64,000 nucleotides of DNA from assembly GCF_000829825.1 (NCBI RefSeq), contig NZ_JXSL01000020.1:124001-188000 (forward strand). Reading direction: 5' to 3'. The notes beneath the pieces are model-generated. The model did not search any database. It was given only the letters and a program-made list of their open reading frames with translations, and had not been told where the DNA came from. A program made the translations under genes and the position numbers. The stretch comes from Paramagnetospirillum magnetotacticum MS-1. Lineage in GTDB: Bacteria > Pseudomonadota > Alphaproteobacteria > Rhodospirillales > Magnetospirillaceae. Shown here piece after piece: positions 8,433 to 16,265 of the stretch; within the stretch, counting starts at the first letter, position 1; each line of letters starts with the position of its first letter.

Positions 8433-9941
8433 TTATTCCGCCGCCTTGGCCAGGGGCAGCATGGAGCCGCTTTGCTGGAAGGCCAGATGCCATTCAAAGG
8501 CGCGCTCCATGACGTGGGGCGTGTGGCCGCCGCGCGCCAAGGCGTCCTTGAGGTAGTCCCTGGCCAGGTCCTGATAGTCGGGATGCATGCAGTGGTTAAT
8601 GACCAGATGGGCCCGTTCGCGGGGCGCCAGGCCGCGCAGATCGGCCAGGCCGCGTTCGGTGACGATGATGTCCACGTCGTGTTCGCAGTGATCCACATGG
8701 GTGACCATGGGGACGATGGAGGAGATGCGGCCGTCCTTGGCCACCGACTTGGTGACGAACACCGACAGATAGGCGTTGCGGGCGAAGTCGCCCGAACCGC
8801 CGATGCCGTTCATCATCATGGAGGCATTCACATGGGTGGAGTTGACGTTGCCGTAGATATCGGCTTCCAGCGCTGTGTTGATGGCGATGATGCCGAGGCG
8901 GCGGATGACTTCGGGGTGGTTGCTGATCTCCTGGGGCCGCAGAACCAGCCGGTCCTTGTAGCGGTTGATGTCGGCGAACACCTCCTTGCCCTTGGGACCC
9001 GAGAGCGTCATGGACGAACCCGAGGCGAAGGCCAGCTTATCGGCGTCGAACAGCTCGAAGGTGGAATCCTGCAAGACCTCGGAATACATGGTGAGGTCGT
9101 GGAAGGGCGAGTCGATGAAGCCGTGCAGCACGGCATTGGCGATGGAGCCGATACCCGCCTGAAGCGGCAGGAGCGAGGTGCCGATGCGGCCCTTCCTCAC
9201 CTCGCCCCGGAAGAACTGCACGAGATGATCGGCGATGGCCGAGGTCTCGGCATCGGGCGGCGCGATATTGGCCGAGCTGTCCAGCTTCTCGGTGATGACG
9301 ATGGCGGCGATCTTGGACGGGTCCACCGGAATATAGGGCAGCCCCACCCGATCGCTGGGCGAGGTGATGGGGATGGCCTCGCGGTGCGGCCGCCGCGTCG
9401 GGATATAGACGTCGTGCAGGCCGATCAGGTCCAGGCTCTGATGCAGGTTGATCTCGACGATGATCTTTTCGGCCAGGATGGCGAAGGAGGCCGAATTGCC
9501 GATGGAGGTGGTGGGGATGATGCCGCCTTCCGGGGTGATGGCCACCGCCTCGATCACCGCCACGTCGATGGGTGCCATCTGGCGCGAGCGCAGCATCTCC
9601 ACCGTCTCGGACAGATGCTGGTCGACGAACATCACCTCGCCCGCATTGATGGATTTGCGCAAGGTGGGATCGGCCTGGAAGGGGATGCGGCGCGACAGGC
9701 AGCCCGCCTGGGCCAGGGTGCGGTCGATGTCGCTGCCCAGGCTTGCGCCGGTCATCAGGGTGATCTTCAGCTTTTCCTCGGTGGCCCGCTCGGCCAGGGC
9801 CATGGGCACTACCTTGGCGTCTCCGGCGCGGGTGAAGCCGCTCATGCCCACCACCATGCCGTCCTTGATATGCATGGCCGCCTCTTCGGCGCCCACCACC
9901 TTGCCCCACAGGGAGGTCAGTCCGATTCTGTCCCGATACAT
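8433..9941 (-). CDS. Acetyl-CoA hydrolase/transferase family protein, succinate:acetate CoA-transferase type
   Basis: The 502-residue protein belongs to the class I CoA-transferases of the succinate CoA-transferase (YgfH/AarC/ScpC) subgroup. Supporting segments are GMSGFTRAGDAKVVP near the N-terminus, the probable catalytic glutamate in MYSEVLQDS (about E288), and the CoA-binding GIGGSGDFARNAYLS. It would move CoA between succinyl-CoA and acetate, propionate or a similar acid in the cytoplasm. Substrate choice cannot be read from sequence alone. It appears monocistronic, with a strong terminator-like hairpin of the preceding operon upstream. Confidence 0.85.
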   Translation of the reverse strand: MYRDRIGLTSLWGKVVGAEEAAMHIKDGMVVGMSGFTRAGDAKVVPMALAERATEEKLKITLMTGASLGSDIDRTLAQAGCLSRRIPFQADPTLRKSINAGEVMFVDQHLSETVEMLRSRQMAPIDVAVIEAVAITPEGGIIPTTSIGNSASFAILAEKIIVEINLHQSLDLIGLHDVYIPTRRPHREAIPITSPSDRVGLPYIPVDPSKIAAIVITEKLDSSANIAPPDAETSAIADHLVQFFRGEVRKGRIGTSLLPLQAGIGSIANAVLHGFIDSPFHDLTMYSEVLQDSTFELFDADKLAFASGSSMTLSGPKGKEVFADINRYKDRLVLRPQEISNHPEVIRRLGIIAINTALEADIYGNVNSTHVNASMMMNGIGGSGDFARNAYLSVFVTKSVAKDGRISSIVPMVTHVDHCEHDVDIIVTERGLADLRGLAPRERAHLVINHCMHPDYQDLARDYLKDALARGGHTPHVMERAFEWHLAFQQSGSMLPLAKAAE

Positions 9942-10083
9942 GCCCGTTTCCTTATCCCATGCCGCGTCTTAATGACGCATTCCGTAGATCGGTAATGGAC
10001 GGAAGAGCGGGATAAGGCGAAATGCAGAGTTTGCACGGCCCCATGCATGCCTGGGACGCAGGGCCGCATGCGCCAGATGGACG

Positions 10084-10115
10084 AAAAGCGGCAGATCCTG
10101 GTCAGGATTTGCCGC
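10084..10115 (-). terminator. Rho-independent terminator after the Lrp-like gene
   Basis: On the minus strand GCGGCA pairs with TGCCGC (extended by an inner ATCC/GGAT pairing) and is followed by TTTT. It begins 23 bases after the stop codon of the Lrp-like gene and would end the helicase/Lrp-like transcript. Confidence 0.65.
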
Positions 10116-10137
10116 TTTCGTCAGGCATTCGAATGAG

Positions 10138-10377
10138 TCAGGAAAACGCCTTGAAGGCGATCAGGGTGAAGGTGTCCTTGACGCCGTCCAGACGCTGGAT
10201 GGTATCGACGACGAACTGACCGATATCGGCGGAATCGTCGAGAAAGCATTTCAGCATCAGGTCGTACTGGCCGGAGATGGAATGAACCTCCGAGACCTGC
10301 TCGATATCGACGGCGGAATCGGCGACCTGATAGGCCAGCCCCAGCTCGCACTTCACCTGGACGAAGATGGTCTGCAT
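10138..10377 (-). CDS. Lrp/AsnC ligand-binding-domain protein without DNA-binding domain
   Basis: The 79-residue protein consists of only the Lrp/AsnC effector-binding (RAM) domain: IFVQVKCELGLAYQVADSAV, VSEVHSISGQYDLMLKCFL, FTLIAFKAF. I use ATG 10377 because upstream codons run into the helicase coding strand without homology. Stand-alone RAM proteins bind amino acids and assemble with themselves or with full Lrp proteins. It lies 13 bases downstream of the DEAD-box helicase gene, so the two are cotranscribed. Confidence 0.85.
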   Translation of the reverse strand: MQTIFVQVKCELGLAYQVADSAVDIEQVSEVHSISGQYDLMLKCFLDDSADIGQFVVDTIQRLDGVKDTFTLIAFKAFS

Positions 10378-10390
10378 GGGAGGTCTCCCG

Positions 10391-12094
10391 TCACTCTTCG
10401 GAATCGGAATCCAAATCCGCGTCGCTGTCGCTGTCCTCGGCGGATTTGGCCGACTTGACCGGCAGCGGCACGGCGGCTGCGATGAAGTCGGGCATATGAT
10501 CGCCAAAGCCGATCACGCCGTCGGGATGCAGCATCTCGCCGATGCCCAATTCGTCGATGCGGCCACGGCGGCGGCCACCGCGATCATCCCGGCCGCGCGA
10601 CGGGCGGCGGTCTTCGCGGGGGGCGGCATCGCGCCGGGGCTCGTCACGGTCACGGTCGCGGCCGCGTCCACGCGGACGCTCGGCGCGTTCGGGACGCTCC
10701 TCGCGCGGCTGTTCGATGGCTTCCACGGCTACGGCTTCGACCGGAAGGGCCTCGACCTCGGAGGGAGCGGGAGTCTCGTCGCGGCGCGGGCGGCGCTCGC
10801 GGCGCGGACGGGCCTCGTCGCGGCCTTCTTCCTTGGCCCTGGCCGGGCGCTTGCCATCCTTGGCGCCGCCGCTGCTGCGGCCACCACGGCCCTTGCGCGC
10901 CGTCATGTCCAGTTCCAGGGCGGGGACGCCCTCGACCTCGATGCGGGGAATGGTGGTGCCGATCATCGCCTCGATGGCGCCGACAAAGCGGCCGTCATCG
11001 GGGCTTGCGATGGTGAAGGCGTGGCCTTCCATGCCAGCGCGGCCAGTGCGGCCGATGCGGTGGACGTAGTCCTCGGCATGGATGGGAACGTCGAAATTGA
11101 AGACGTGGCTGACCGCCGAGATGTCGATGCCGCGCGCCGCCACGTCGGAGCAGACCATCAGGCGGGCTTCGCCCTTCTTGAACTTCTCCAGGGTCTCGCC
11201 GCGTGCGCTTTGCGCCATGTCGCCATGCAGCTGCACCACGTCGAAGCCGTGCTTCTTCAACGAGCGGAACAGCACGTCCACGTCGCGCTTCCTGTTGCAG
11301 AAGATGAAGGCGTTCTTCACTTCCTCGACGCGGATCAGGTGGCGCAGCGTCTCGCGCTTGTCGATTTCCTCGACCACGGCCATGGCCTGGACCACGGTGG
11401 TGGCGGCGGACGCGCCGGTGGAGACCTTCACTTCCTTGGGGTTCATCAGGAAGGCGTCGGCCAGGCGGCGGATCTCAGGCCCCATGGTGGCCGAGAAGAA
11501 CAGGGTCTGGCGGATCTTGGGCAGCAGGCCGACGATCTTTTCCACGTCGGGGATGAAGCCCATGTCCAGCATGCGGTCGGCTTCGTCGATGACCAGCACC
11601 TTGACGTCGTTCAAGAGGATGCGGCCGCGCTCGAACATGTCGAGCAGGCGGCCCGGCGTGGCGATCAGCACGTCGACGCCGCGGTCCAGCAGGGCGACCT
11701 GATCGCTCATGGATTCGCCGCCGATGATCAGCGCCTTCTTGAGCGGATGGTACTTGCCGTATTTGTCGAAGTTCTCCGCCACCTGGGCGGCCAGTTCGCG
11801 GGTGGGTGCCAGGATCAGCGAGCGCGGCATGCGCGCCTTGGCGCGTCCGGCTGCCAGGATCTCGATCATGGGCAGCGTGAAGGACGCCGTCTTGCCGGTG
11901 CCGGTCTGGGCGCAGCCCAAAACGTCGCGGCCCATGAGCACCACAGGGATCGCCTGGGCCTGGATGGGGGTGGGGTGGGTATACCCCGATTCGGCGAGCG
12001 CCTTCAGGATCTCCGGCCCAAGGCCGAGGTCTTCGAAGGTGGTCTCCGTGGTTTCCGGGCCGTCTTCGCGGCCGATGTCTTGATGGGTCGTCAT
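10391..12094 (-). CDS. DEAD-box ATP-dependent RNA helicase (RhlE-like)
   Basis: The 567-residue protein has all helicase motifs: Q motif TPIQ, Walker A AQTGTGKT, PTRELA, VIDEADRMLDMG, SAT, and the C-terminal HRIGRTGRAG. The core ends near residue 375. An Arg-rich tail with RGG/RD-type repeats follows, and the protein ends in an acidic Asp/Ser stretch. It unwinds short RNA duplexes, probably in ribosome assembly or RNA decay. The basic then acidic tail is unusual and could modulate RNA binding. The start ATG 12094 lies in a 118-base region shared with the divergent isochorismatase gene. Confidence 0.92.
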   Translation of the reverse strand: MTTHQDIGREDGPETTETTFEDLGLGPEILKALAESGYTHPTPIQAQAIPVVLMGRDVLGCAQTGTGKTASFTLPMIEILAAGRAKARMPRSLILAPTRELAAQVAENFDKYGKYHPLKKALIIGGESMSDQVALLDRGVDVLIATPGRLLDMFERGRILLNDVKVLVIDEADRMLDMGFIPDVEKIVGLLPKIRQTLFFSATMGPEIRRLADAFLMNPKEVKVSTGASAATTVVQAMAVVEEIDKRETLRHLIRVEEVKNAFIFCNRKRDVDVLFRSLKKHGFDVVQLHGDMAQSARGETLEKFKKGEARLMVCSDVAARGIDISAVSHVFNFDVPIHAEDYVHRIGRTGRAGMEGHAFTIASPDDGRFVGAIEAMIGTTIPRIEVEGVPALELDMTARKGRGGRSSGGAKDGKRPARAKEEGRDEARPRRERRPRRDETPAPSEVEALPVEAVAVEAIEQPREERPERAERPRGRGRDRDRDEPRRDAAPREDRRPSRGRDDRGGRRRGRIDELGIGEMLHPDGVIGFGDHMPDFIAAAVPLPVKSAKSAEDSDSDADLDSDSEE

Positions 12095-12212
12095 GTGGGG
12101 GCGGATAATTATGGTTTCCCGGCCTTAAGTCAATGACGGAACACGGTTTCCCCATTGTAACGCTCATTAAGGCGGTATTACGCTTGATTCCGGCCATCGG
12201 AGTAGTGTCGCC

Positions 12213-12755
12213 ATGCTGTTGGAAGCCCCCCGTTCCAGTCTGTTGATCGTCGATGTGCAACAAGGTCTGGCGCCAGTGACCAGCGATCCCCGCCGGGTGT
12301 ATCGCGGCTGTATCTTGCTGCTGCGCGCCGCCACCCGCCTGGGTCTGCCGGTGGTGATCAGCGAGCAGTATCCCAAAGGCCTGGGCGCCACGGTCGGCGA
12401 GGTGATGGAATGGGCACCCGATGGGGCTGTCATGGAAAAGCTGCATTTTTCCTGTGCCGCCGACGAGGCGATCCTGGCACGGTTCAAGGAGACGGGGCGC
12501 GATCAGATCGTCCTCGCGGGCATTGAATCCCATGTCTGCGTTTTGCAAAGCGCGCTGGGCTTCAAGGAGGCGGGGTTCAGGCCGGTAGTGGTGGCCGATG
12601 CCTGTGCCTCGCGCGATCCCGCCAATTATCAGGCGGCCATGGCACGTCTGGCGGCCAAGGGCATCGAAATCGTCACGGTGGAGATGGTCATTTTCGAATG
12701 GCTGCACCGGGCGGGGACGCCGGAATTCAAGGAACTCTCCGCCCTGATCAAATGA
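12213..12755 (+). CDS. Isochorismatase-family cysteine hydrolase
   Basis: The 180-residue protein has the complete catalytic triad of this family: D14 in LLIVDVQQGL, K76 in MEKLHFSC and C109 in LAGIESHVCVLQSA. The ESHVC segment also carries the usual cis-peptide. The family hydrolyses amides or vinyl ethers (nicotinamidase, isochorismatase, ureidoacrylate hydrolase). No siderophore or pyrimidine genes are nearby to specify the substrate. It resembles the YcaC/hydrolase 2 branch that lacks an assigned role. It is divergent from the DEAD-box helicase. Confidence 0.82.
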   Translation: MLLEAPRSSLLIVDVQQGLAPVTSDPRRVYRGCILLLRAATRLGLPVVISEQYPKGLGATVGEVMEWAPDGAVMEKLHFSCAADEAILARFKETGRDQIVLAGIESHVCVLQSALGFKEAGFRPVVVADACASRDPANYQAAMARLAAKGIEIVTVEMVIFEWLHRAGTPEFKELSALIK

Positions 12756-12898
12756 TGGTGCGGGCCCTGTGGCTTCTTGCGCTATAGGTGGGGAAAGAGG
12801 CCTGGGGAAACGGTCTCCCGTTCCCATGCTAAGGTGCTGAATTCACACAATTAAGCTCTGGACGAATATGAAAATTTCGCAGGAGGGATATTTTTCCC

Positions 12899-12926
12899 TT
12901 TTCATCGACCGAAAACGGCGTATATA
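12899..12926 (+). promoter_or_regulatory. Possible sigma-70-type promoter of the ornithine decarboxylase leader
   Basis: TTTTCA (12899-12904) and TATATA (12921-12926) are separated by 16 bases in an AT-rich patch. A start near 12933 would give a leader of roughly 360 bases before the decarboxylase ATG. The -35 match is only partial. Confidence 0.35.
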
Positions 12927-12929
12927 GCG

Positions 12930-13285
12930 GTTTCAGGTGAGACGTACAGCGCACGTGCCTCTGGCCCCCAAGGGGGTTTAAGTAACGACGTCCAAGGCGT
13001 CTTCTGGGTGCAAGCGGGGTGAAAGCCCCCGGTGCTTGGAGGAAGTAGCTATGAACGTGGTGACTCGGCACTCGCTGTCGATTGACTCGCATCCCCTCTT
13101 CGCGGAAAGCGGTTTCCGTCCCCGGCAGGCATGGGCCCTGCTGTGGGTCGATACGCGAAGTACCTCCCGGCGGATCTGACGGCTTCCCGAATTGCCGTCA
13201 CTGAAACGTCGTCTCGCCGTTTGAATGCGGTGGGCCGAACAGAGAGAGTTTTCGGGTCTTTTCCATGACCCGGCCGTTCGAGAGG
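12930..13285 (+). ncRNA. speF-type leader RNA upstream of ornithine decarboxylase
   Basis: This 538-base gap has no ordinary gene but is full of paired segments. CCAAG pairs with CTTGG around a GGGGTGAAAGCCCC hairpin (12990-13040) immediately before an upstream ORF. TGACGGC (13177-13183) pairs with GCCGTCA (13194-13200). CGGGTC (13253-13258) pairs with GACCCG (13267-13272), just before the decarboxylase ribosome binding site. A long conserved leader (speF motif) upstream of ornithine decarboxylase is established in alphaproteobacteria. Position, length and downstream gene fit it. Boundaries are approximate and a covariance search was not possible. Confidence 0.7.
13051..13179 (+). CDS. Upstream ORF (leader peptide, 42 aa) in the speF leader
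   Basis: An ATG at 13051 is preceded by a near-perfect TTGGAGGAAG ribosome binding site. The frame encodes 42 residues starting MNVVTRHSLSIDSHPLFAES and rich in Arg near the end. The TGA at 13177 is the first base triplet of a 7-bp hairpin. The ORF is too short to be an ordinary gene, but the strong initiation signal in an otherwise structured leader argues that it is translated. The E. coli speF gene is controlled by an ornithine-sensing leader peptide of similar length. The two peptides show at most faint similarity (Arg-x-Ser, Asp-x-His). A role in attenuation is inferred. Confidence 0.55.
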   Translation: MNVVTRHSLSIDSHPLFAESGFRPRQAWALLWVDTRSTSRRI

Positions 13286-13293
13286 ATTTCGCG

Positions 13294-14424
13294 ATGACCG
13301 CGAAGATCGCCCGTTTCCTTGAGGAAGTCCGCCCCCAGACCCCCTGCGTGGTGGTCGATCTTGACGTGGTGCGCGACAATTATCACAGCCTGCGACGTTG
13401 GCTGCCGCTGGCCGAGGTCTATTACGCGGTCAAGGCCAATCCGGCGCCCGAGATCGTGCGTATGCTGACCGAGGAAGGCTCGCGCTTCGACGTGGCGTCG
13501 CGCGGCGAAATCGATCTGTGCCTGTCCAACGGCACCCCGGCCGAGCGCATCTCGTTCGGCAACACCATCAAGAAGCAGTCGGACATTGCCTATGCCTATG
13601 CCAAGGGCGTCCGGCTATATGCCTTCGATTCCGAGGCCGAGCTGGAGAAGCTGGCCCTGGCCGCGCCCGGCTCGCGCGTGTTCTGCCGCATCCTGATGAC
13701 CTGCGACGGCGCCGAATGGCCGCTGTCGCGCAAGTTCGGCTGCGAGATCGACATGGCCAAGGACCTGCTGGTCAAGGCCCGCGACCTGGGGCTCGACCCC
13801 TACGGCGTGTCCTTCCATGTGGGCAGCCAGCAGACCGATCTGAAGCAGTGGGACATCGCGGTGGGCAAGGCCGCCATGCTGTTCTCGGCGCTGGACGCCG
13901 CTGGCATCGATCTGCGCATGGTCAATCTGGGCGGCGGCTTCCCGGCCCGCTACCGCAAGGAAGTGGACGGCATCGAGCGCTATGCCGAGGCGGTCATGGA
14001 CGCCATGACCAAGCATTTCGGCAACAATATCCCCGCCATGATCATCGAGCCCGGCCGCTCCCTGGTGGGCGATGCCGGTATCTTGGAGACCGAGGTGGTG
14101 CTGATCAGCCGCAAGGGCTATGAGGACGACACGCGTTGGGTCTATCTGGACGTGGGCAAGTTCGGCGGTCTGGCCGAGACCATGGACGAGGCCATCAAGT
14201 ACCGCATCGTCACCGGCCGCGACGGCGAGGATACCGCGCCGGTGATCCTGGCTGGTCCTACTTGCGATTCCGCCGACATCCTCTATGAGAAGGCCGGATA
14301 CGAGATGCCGGTCAGCCTCAAGGTGGGCGACAAGGTGCGGATTCTCTCCACCGGGGCCTACACCACCTCCTACTCGGCGGTGAACTTCAACGGCTTCGAG
14401 CCCTTGAAGGCCTACTTCATCTAG
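13294..14424 (+). CDS. speF: Ornithine decarboxylase (fold III PLP-dependent)
   Basis: The 376-residue protein is a eukaryotic-like alanine-racemase-fold decarboxylase. It has the PLP lysine K47 in VYYAVKANP, the phosphate-binding glycine segment VNLGGGFPARY, IIEPGRSLVGDAG and the active-site cysteine C324 in AGPTCDSADILYE. It makes putrescine from ornithine; some alphaproteobacterial members also accept lysine. ATG 13294 follows a GAGAGGA site. An ORF extension upstream lies in the structured leader and is not used. A strong terminator follows at 14455. Expression is probably controlled through the long leader RNA. Confidence 0.93.
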   Translation: MTAKIARFLEEVRPQTPCVVVDLDVVRDNYHSLRRWLPLAEVYYAVKANPAPEIVRMLTEEGSRFDVASRGEIDLCLSNGTPAERISFGNTIKKQSDIAYAYAKGVRLYAFDSEAELEKLALAAPGSRVFCRILMTCDGAEWPLSRKFGCEIDMAKDLLVKARDLGLDPYGVSFHVGSQQTDLKQWDIAVGKAAMLFSALDAAGIDLRMVNLGGGFPARYRKEVDGIERYAEAVMDAMTKHFGNNIPAMIIEPGRSLVGDAGILETEVVLISRKGYEDDTRWVYLDVGKFGGLAETMDEAIKYRIVTGRDGEDTAPVILAGPTCDSADILYEKAGYEMPVSLKVGDKVRILSTGAYTTSYSAVNFNGFEPLKAYFI

Positions 14425-14454
14425 GCCTCTCCTCTTCGAGGATGGAAGGCCAGG

Positions 14455-14489
14455 GCCCGCCCGGCAAGTTCTGCCGGGCGGGCTTTTTT
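14455..14489 (+). terminator. Rho-independent terminator after ornithine decarboxylase
   Basis: A perfect 12-bp stem (GCCCGCCCGGCA with TGCCGGGCGGGC) with a five-base loop is followed by six T residues. It lies 30 bases after the stop codon. Confidence 0.95.
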
Positions 14490-14559
14490 GCGCCCCCGAT
14501 CCGGCAGGTTCTGCCGCGCATACTGTAACTAATGCATTGAAATTTATGTGTATCGCAAG

Positions 14560-14575
14560 TGGCACCCTCCTTGCA
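14560..14575 (+). promoter_or_regulatory. Sigma-54 (RpoN) promoter of flgE
   Basis: TGGCACCCTCCTTGCA has the invariant GG and GC dinucleotides at canonical 10-base separation (14561-14562 and 14573-14574). Transcription would start near 14586, about 32 bases before the flgE ATG. Sigma-54 control of hook genes is usual in alphaproteobacteria. Confidence 0.85.
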
Positions 14576-14617
14576 GATCCTTTAGCGGATCAATGCCCGT
14601 CGTGAACGGAGGCGACG

Positions 14618-16258
14618 ATGCTCTGGGGTGCTTTTGCGAATTCTGTCCAAGCGATGCAGTCGATGGATTGGGCCATGGGCTCGATCTCGCAGAACATCGC
14701 CAACGTCAATACGACCGGATACAAGGAAAAGGACACCCTTTTCAAGACGGTGCTGTCGGAGTCCCACACCGCTCCGGCCAGTACGCAGAACTCGCCGAAC
14801 AAGAACACCGCCACCACCGGCCTGGACATTTTCGGCGTGCGCGCGGTGGATCGCAACCTGATCACCAAGTCGGGCACCATCACCTCGTCCACGACCTGGA
14901 GCGATATGGCCATCAATGGCCGTGGCTTCTTTATCGTGACCCAGCCCGACAGTACCGGCGCGCCCGGGGCCGGGGGGACATCCGGCACGCTGTATACCCG
15001 TGCTGGCGACTTCACCCAGAGGGCGGTGAACGGCAACAACTATTTTACCACCGCTGATGGCAACTACCTCATGGGATGGGCCGCCGACAGCAAGGGCGTC
15101 ATCTCCGCCACCTCCACGTTGACGCCGGTCTACGCCAATATCGGTCAGACCGTGAACGGCAATGCCACGACCTCCATCCAGACGGTCGCCAATGTGCCGT
15201 CCAACGCGACCCAAACCGGTTCGACGCAGACTTTTACCGATACCAGCAGCATTACCGACGGCTTCGGCACGACCCAGACCCTGACCATGAACTGGACGAG
15301 GACGGGCGGCGATACATGGCAAGTGGATTTCTCATTGCCAGCCAACCCGGCCAGCGGCAGCGTCGGCACCATTACCGGGTCGCCGGTGACGGTAACCATG
15401 GACGCCAACGGGGCTATCACCGCGCCCACCACCTCGGCCTCGGGCACCGGATTTGCGGATCTGACCGTGGACTGGTCGGCTGGCCCCACGGCGCAATCCA
15501 CAGCCAGCATCAATCTCAGTTCCAACAAGCCGACCCTGAGCACGGTGGATGAGACCATCGCGGTCTATGACAACGCCTATAACTCCCATAATCTGGGCCT
15601 GAGTTTCGAGCATGCCTCCAACGGCCAATGGTATCTGCGGATGAAGCCGGTCGCCGCCGAGGGCACGGTCACCGCTTTGATGGCGGACGGCACCAATTAT
15701 ACCTCATCCATTCCCATTACGTTCGACGGCGCGGGAAAGATACTGACGCCTGCCAAGGCCTCATTCACCGTGGGCTGGACGGCGGCCAATGCCGGGTCGA
15801 GCACCATCTCCCTGGATTTGGCGAAACTTACCCAGTTTTCCGGCGATACCTCCACGAAGATGAGCGTCAAGAACATCGACCAGGACGGTTATGCCAGCGG
15901 CACCATGGATCAGGTGGAGATCGACACGGCGGGAAAGGTGGTTGCCCATTTCGACAATGGCAAGAGCCGCACCATCTTCCAGATTCCCGTGGCGACCTTT
16001 GTTTCGGCGGACCAGTTGGATCCCATTTCCGGCACGGTGTTCCGCGCCACCGAACAGGCGGGCGACATCACCATCGCCGCCATTTCCGCCCAGGGCAGCG
16101 GTGCGAGCATCGTCGCGTCATCGCTGGAAGCCTCCAACGTGGCACTGGAGGATCAGTTCTCAAAGATGATCGTCACCCAGAAGGCCTATTCCACCAACGC
16201 CAATGTCTTCAAGACCGCCGACGAGATGACGCAGACGGTGCGTGATCTGATCACCTGA
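14618..16258 (+). CDS. flgE: Flagellar hook protein FlgE
   Basis: The 546-residue protein has the rod/hook family ends: N-terminal SQNIANVNTTGYKEKDTLF and C-terminal SLEASNVALEDQF with MIVTQKAYSTNANVFKTADE. The middle is a long Thr/Ser/Gly-rich region typical of the variable, surface-exposed hook domains. It assembles into the hook outside the cell and is exported by the flagellar type III system without a signal peptide. A GGAGG site precedes ATG 14618. It stands alone: no flgD, fliK or other flagellar gene is nearby, so it could be a second hook protein or a displaced gene. Confidence 0.85.
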   Translation: MLWGAFANSVQAMQSMDWAMGSISQNIANVNTTGYKEKDTLFKTVLSESHTAPASTQNSPNKNTATTGLDIFGVRAVDRNLITKSGTITSSTTWSDMAINGRGFFIVTQPDSTGAPGAGGTSGTLYTRAGDFTQRAVNGNNYFTTADGNYLMGWAADSKGVISATSTLTPVYANIGQTVNGNATTSIQTVANVPSNATQTGSTQTFTDTSSITDGFGTTQTLTMNWTRTGGDTWQVDFSLPANPASGSVGTITGSPVTVTMDANGAITAPTTSASGTGFADLTVDWSAGPTAQSTASINLSSNKPTLSTVDETIAVYDNAYNSHNLGLSFEHASNGQWYLRMKPVAAEGTVTALMADGTNYTSSIPITFDGAGKILTPAKASFTVGWTAANAGSSTISLDLAKLTQFSGDTSTKMSVKNIDQDGYASGTMDQVEIDTAGKVVAHFDNGKSRTIFQIPVATFVSADQLDPISGTVFRATEQAGDITIAAISAQGSGASIVASSLEASNVALEDQFSKMIVTQKAYSTNANVFKTADEMTQTVRDLIT

Positions 16259-16265
16259 TTGGATA

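Noticed and set aside
8424-9995. 523-codon open frame on the plus strand
   Set aside because: Antisense to the CoA-transferase gene; His/Gly-rich shadow composition.
10022-10219. 65-codon plus-strand ORF
   Set aside because: It runs through the terminator hairpin and the end of the Lrp-like gene in the wrong direction, with no ribosome binding site.
10367-12136. 589-codon open frame on the plus strand
   Set aside because: Antisense shadow of the DEAD-box helicase gene, with no domain signature.
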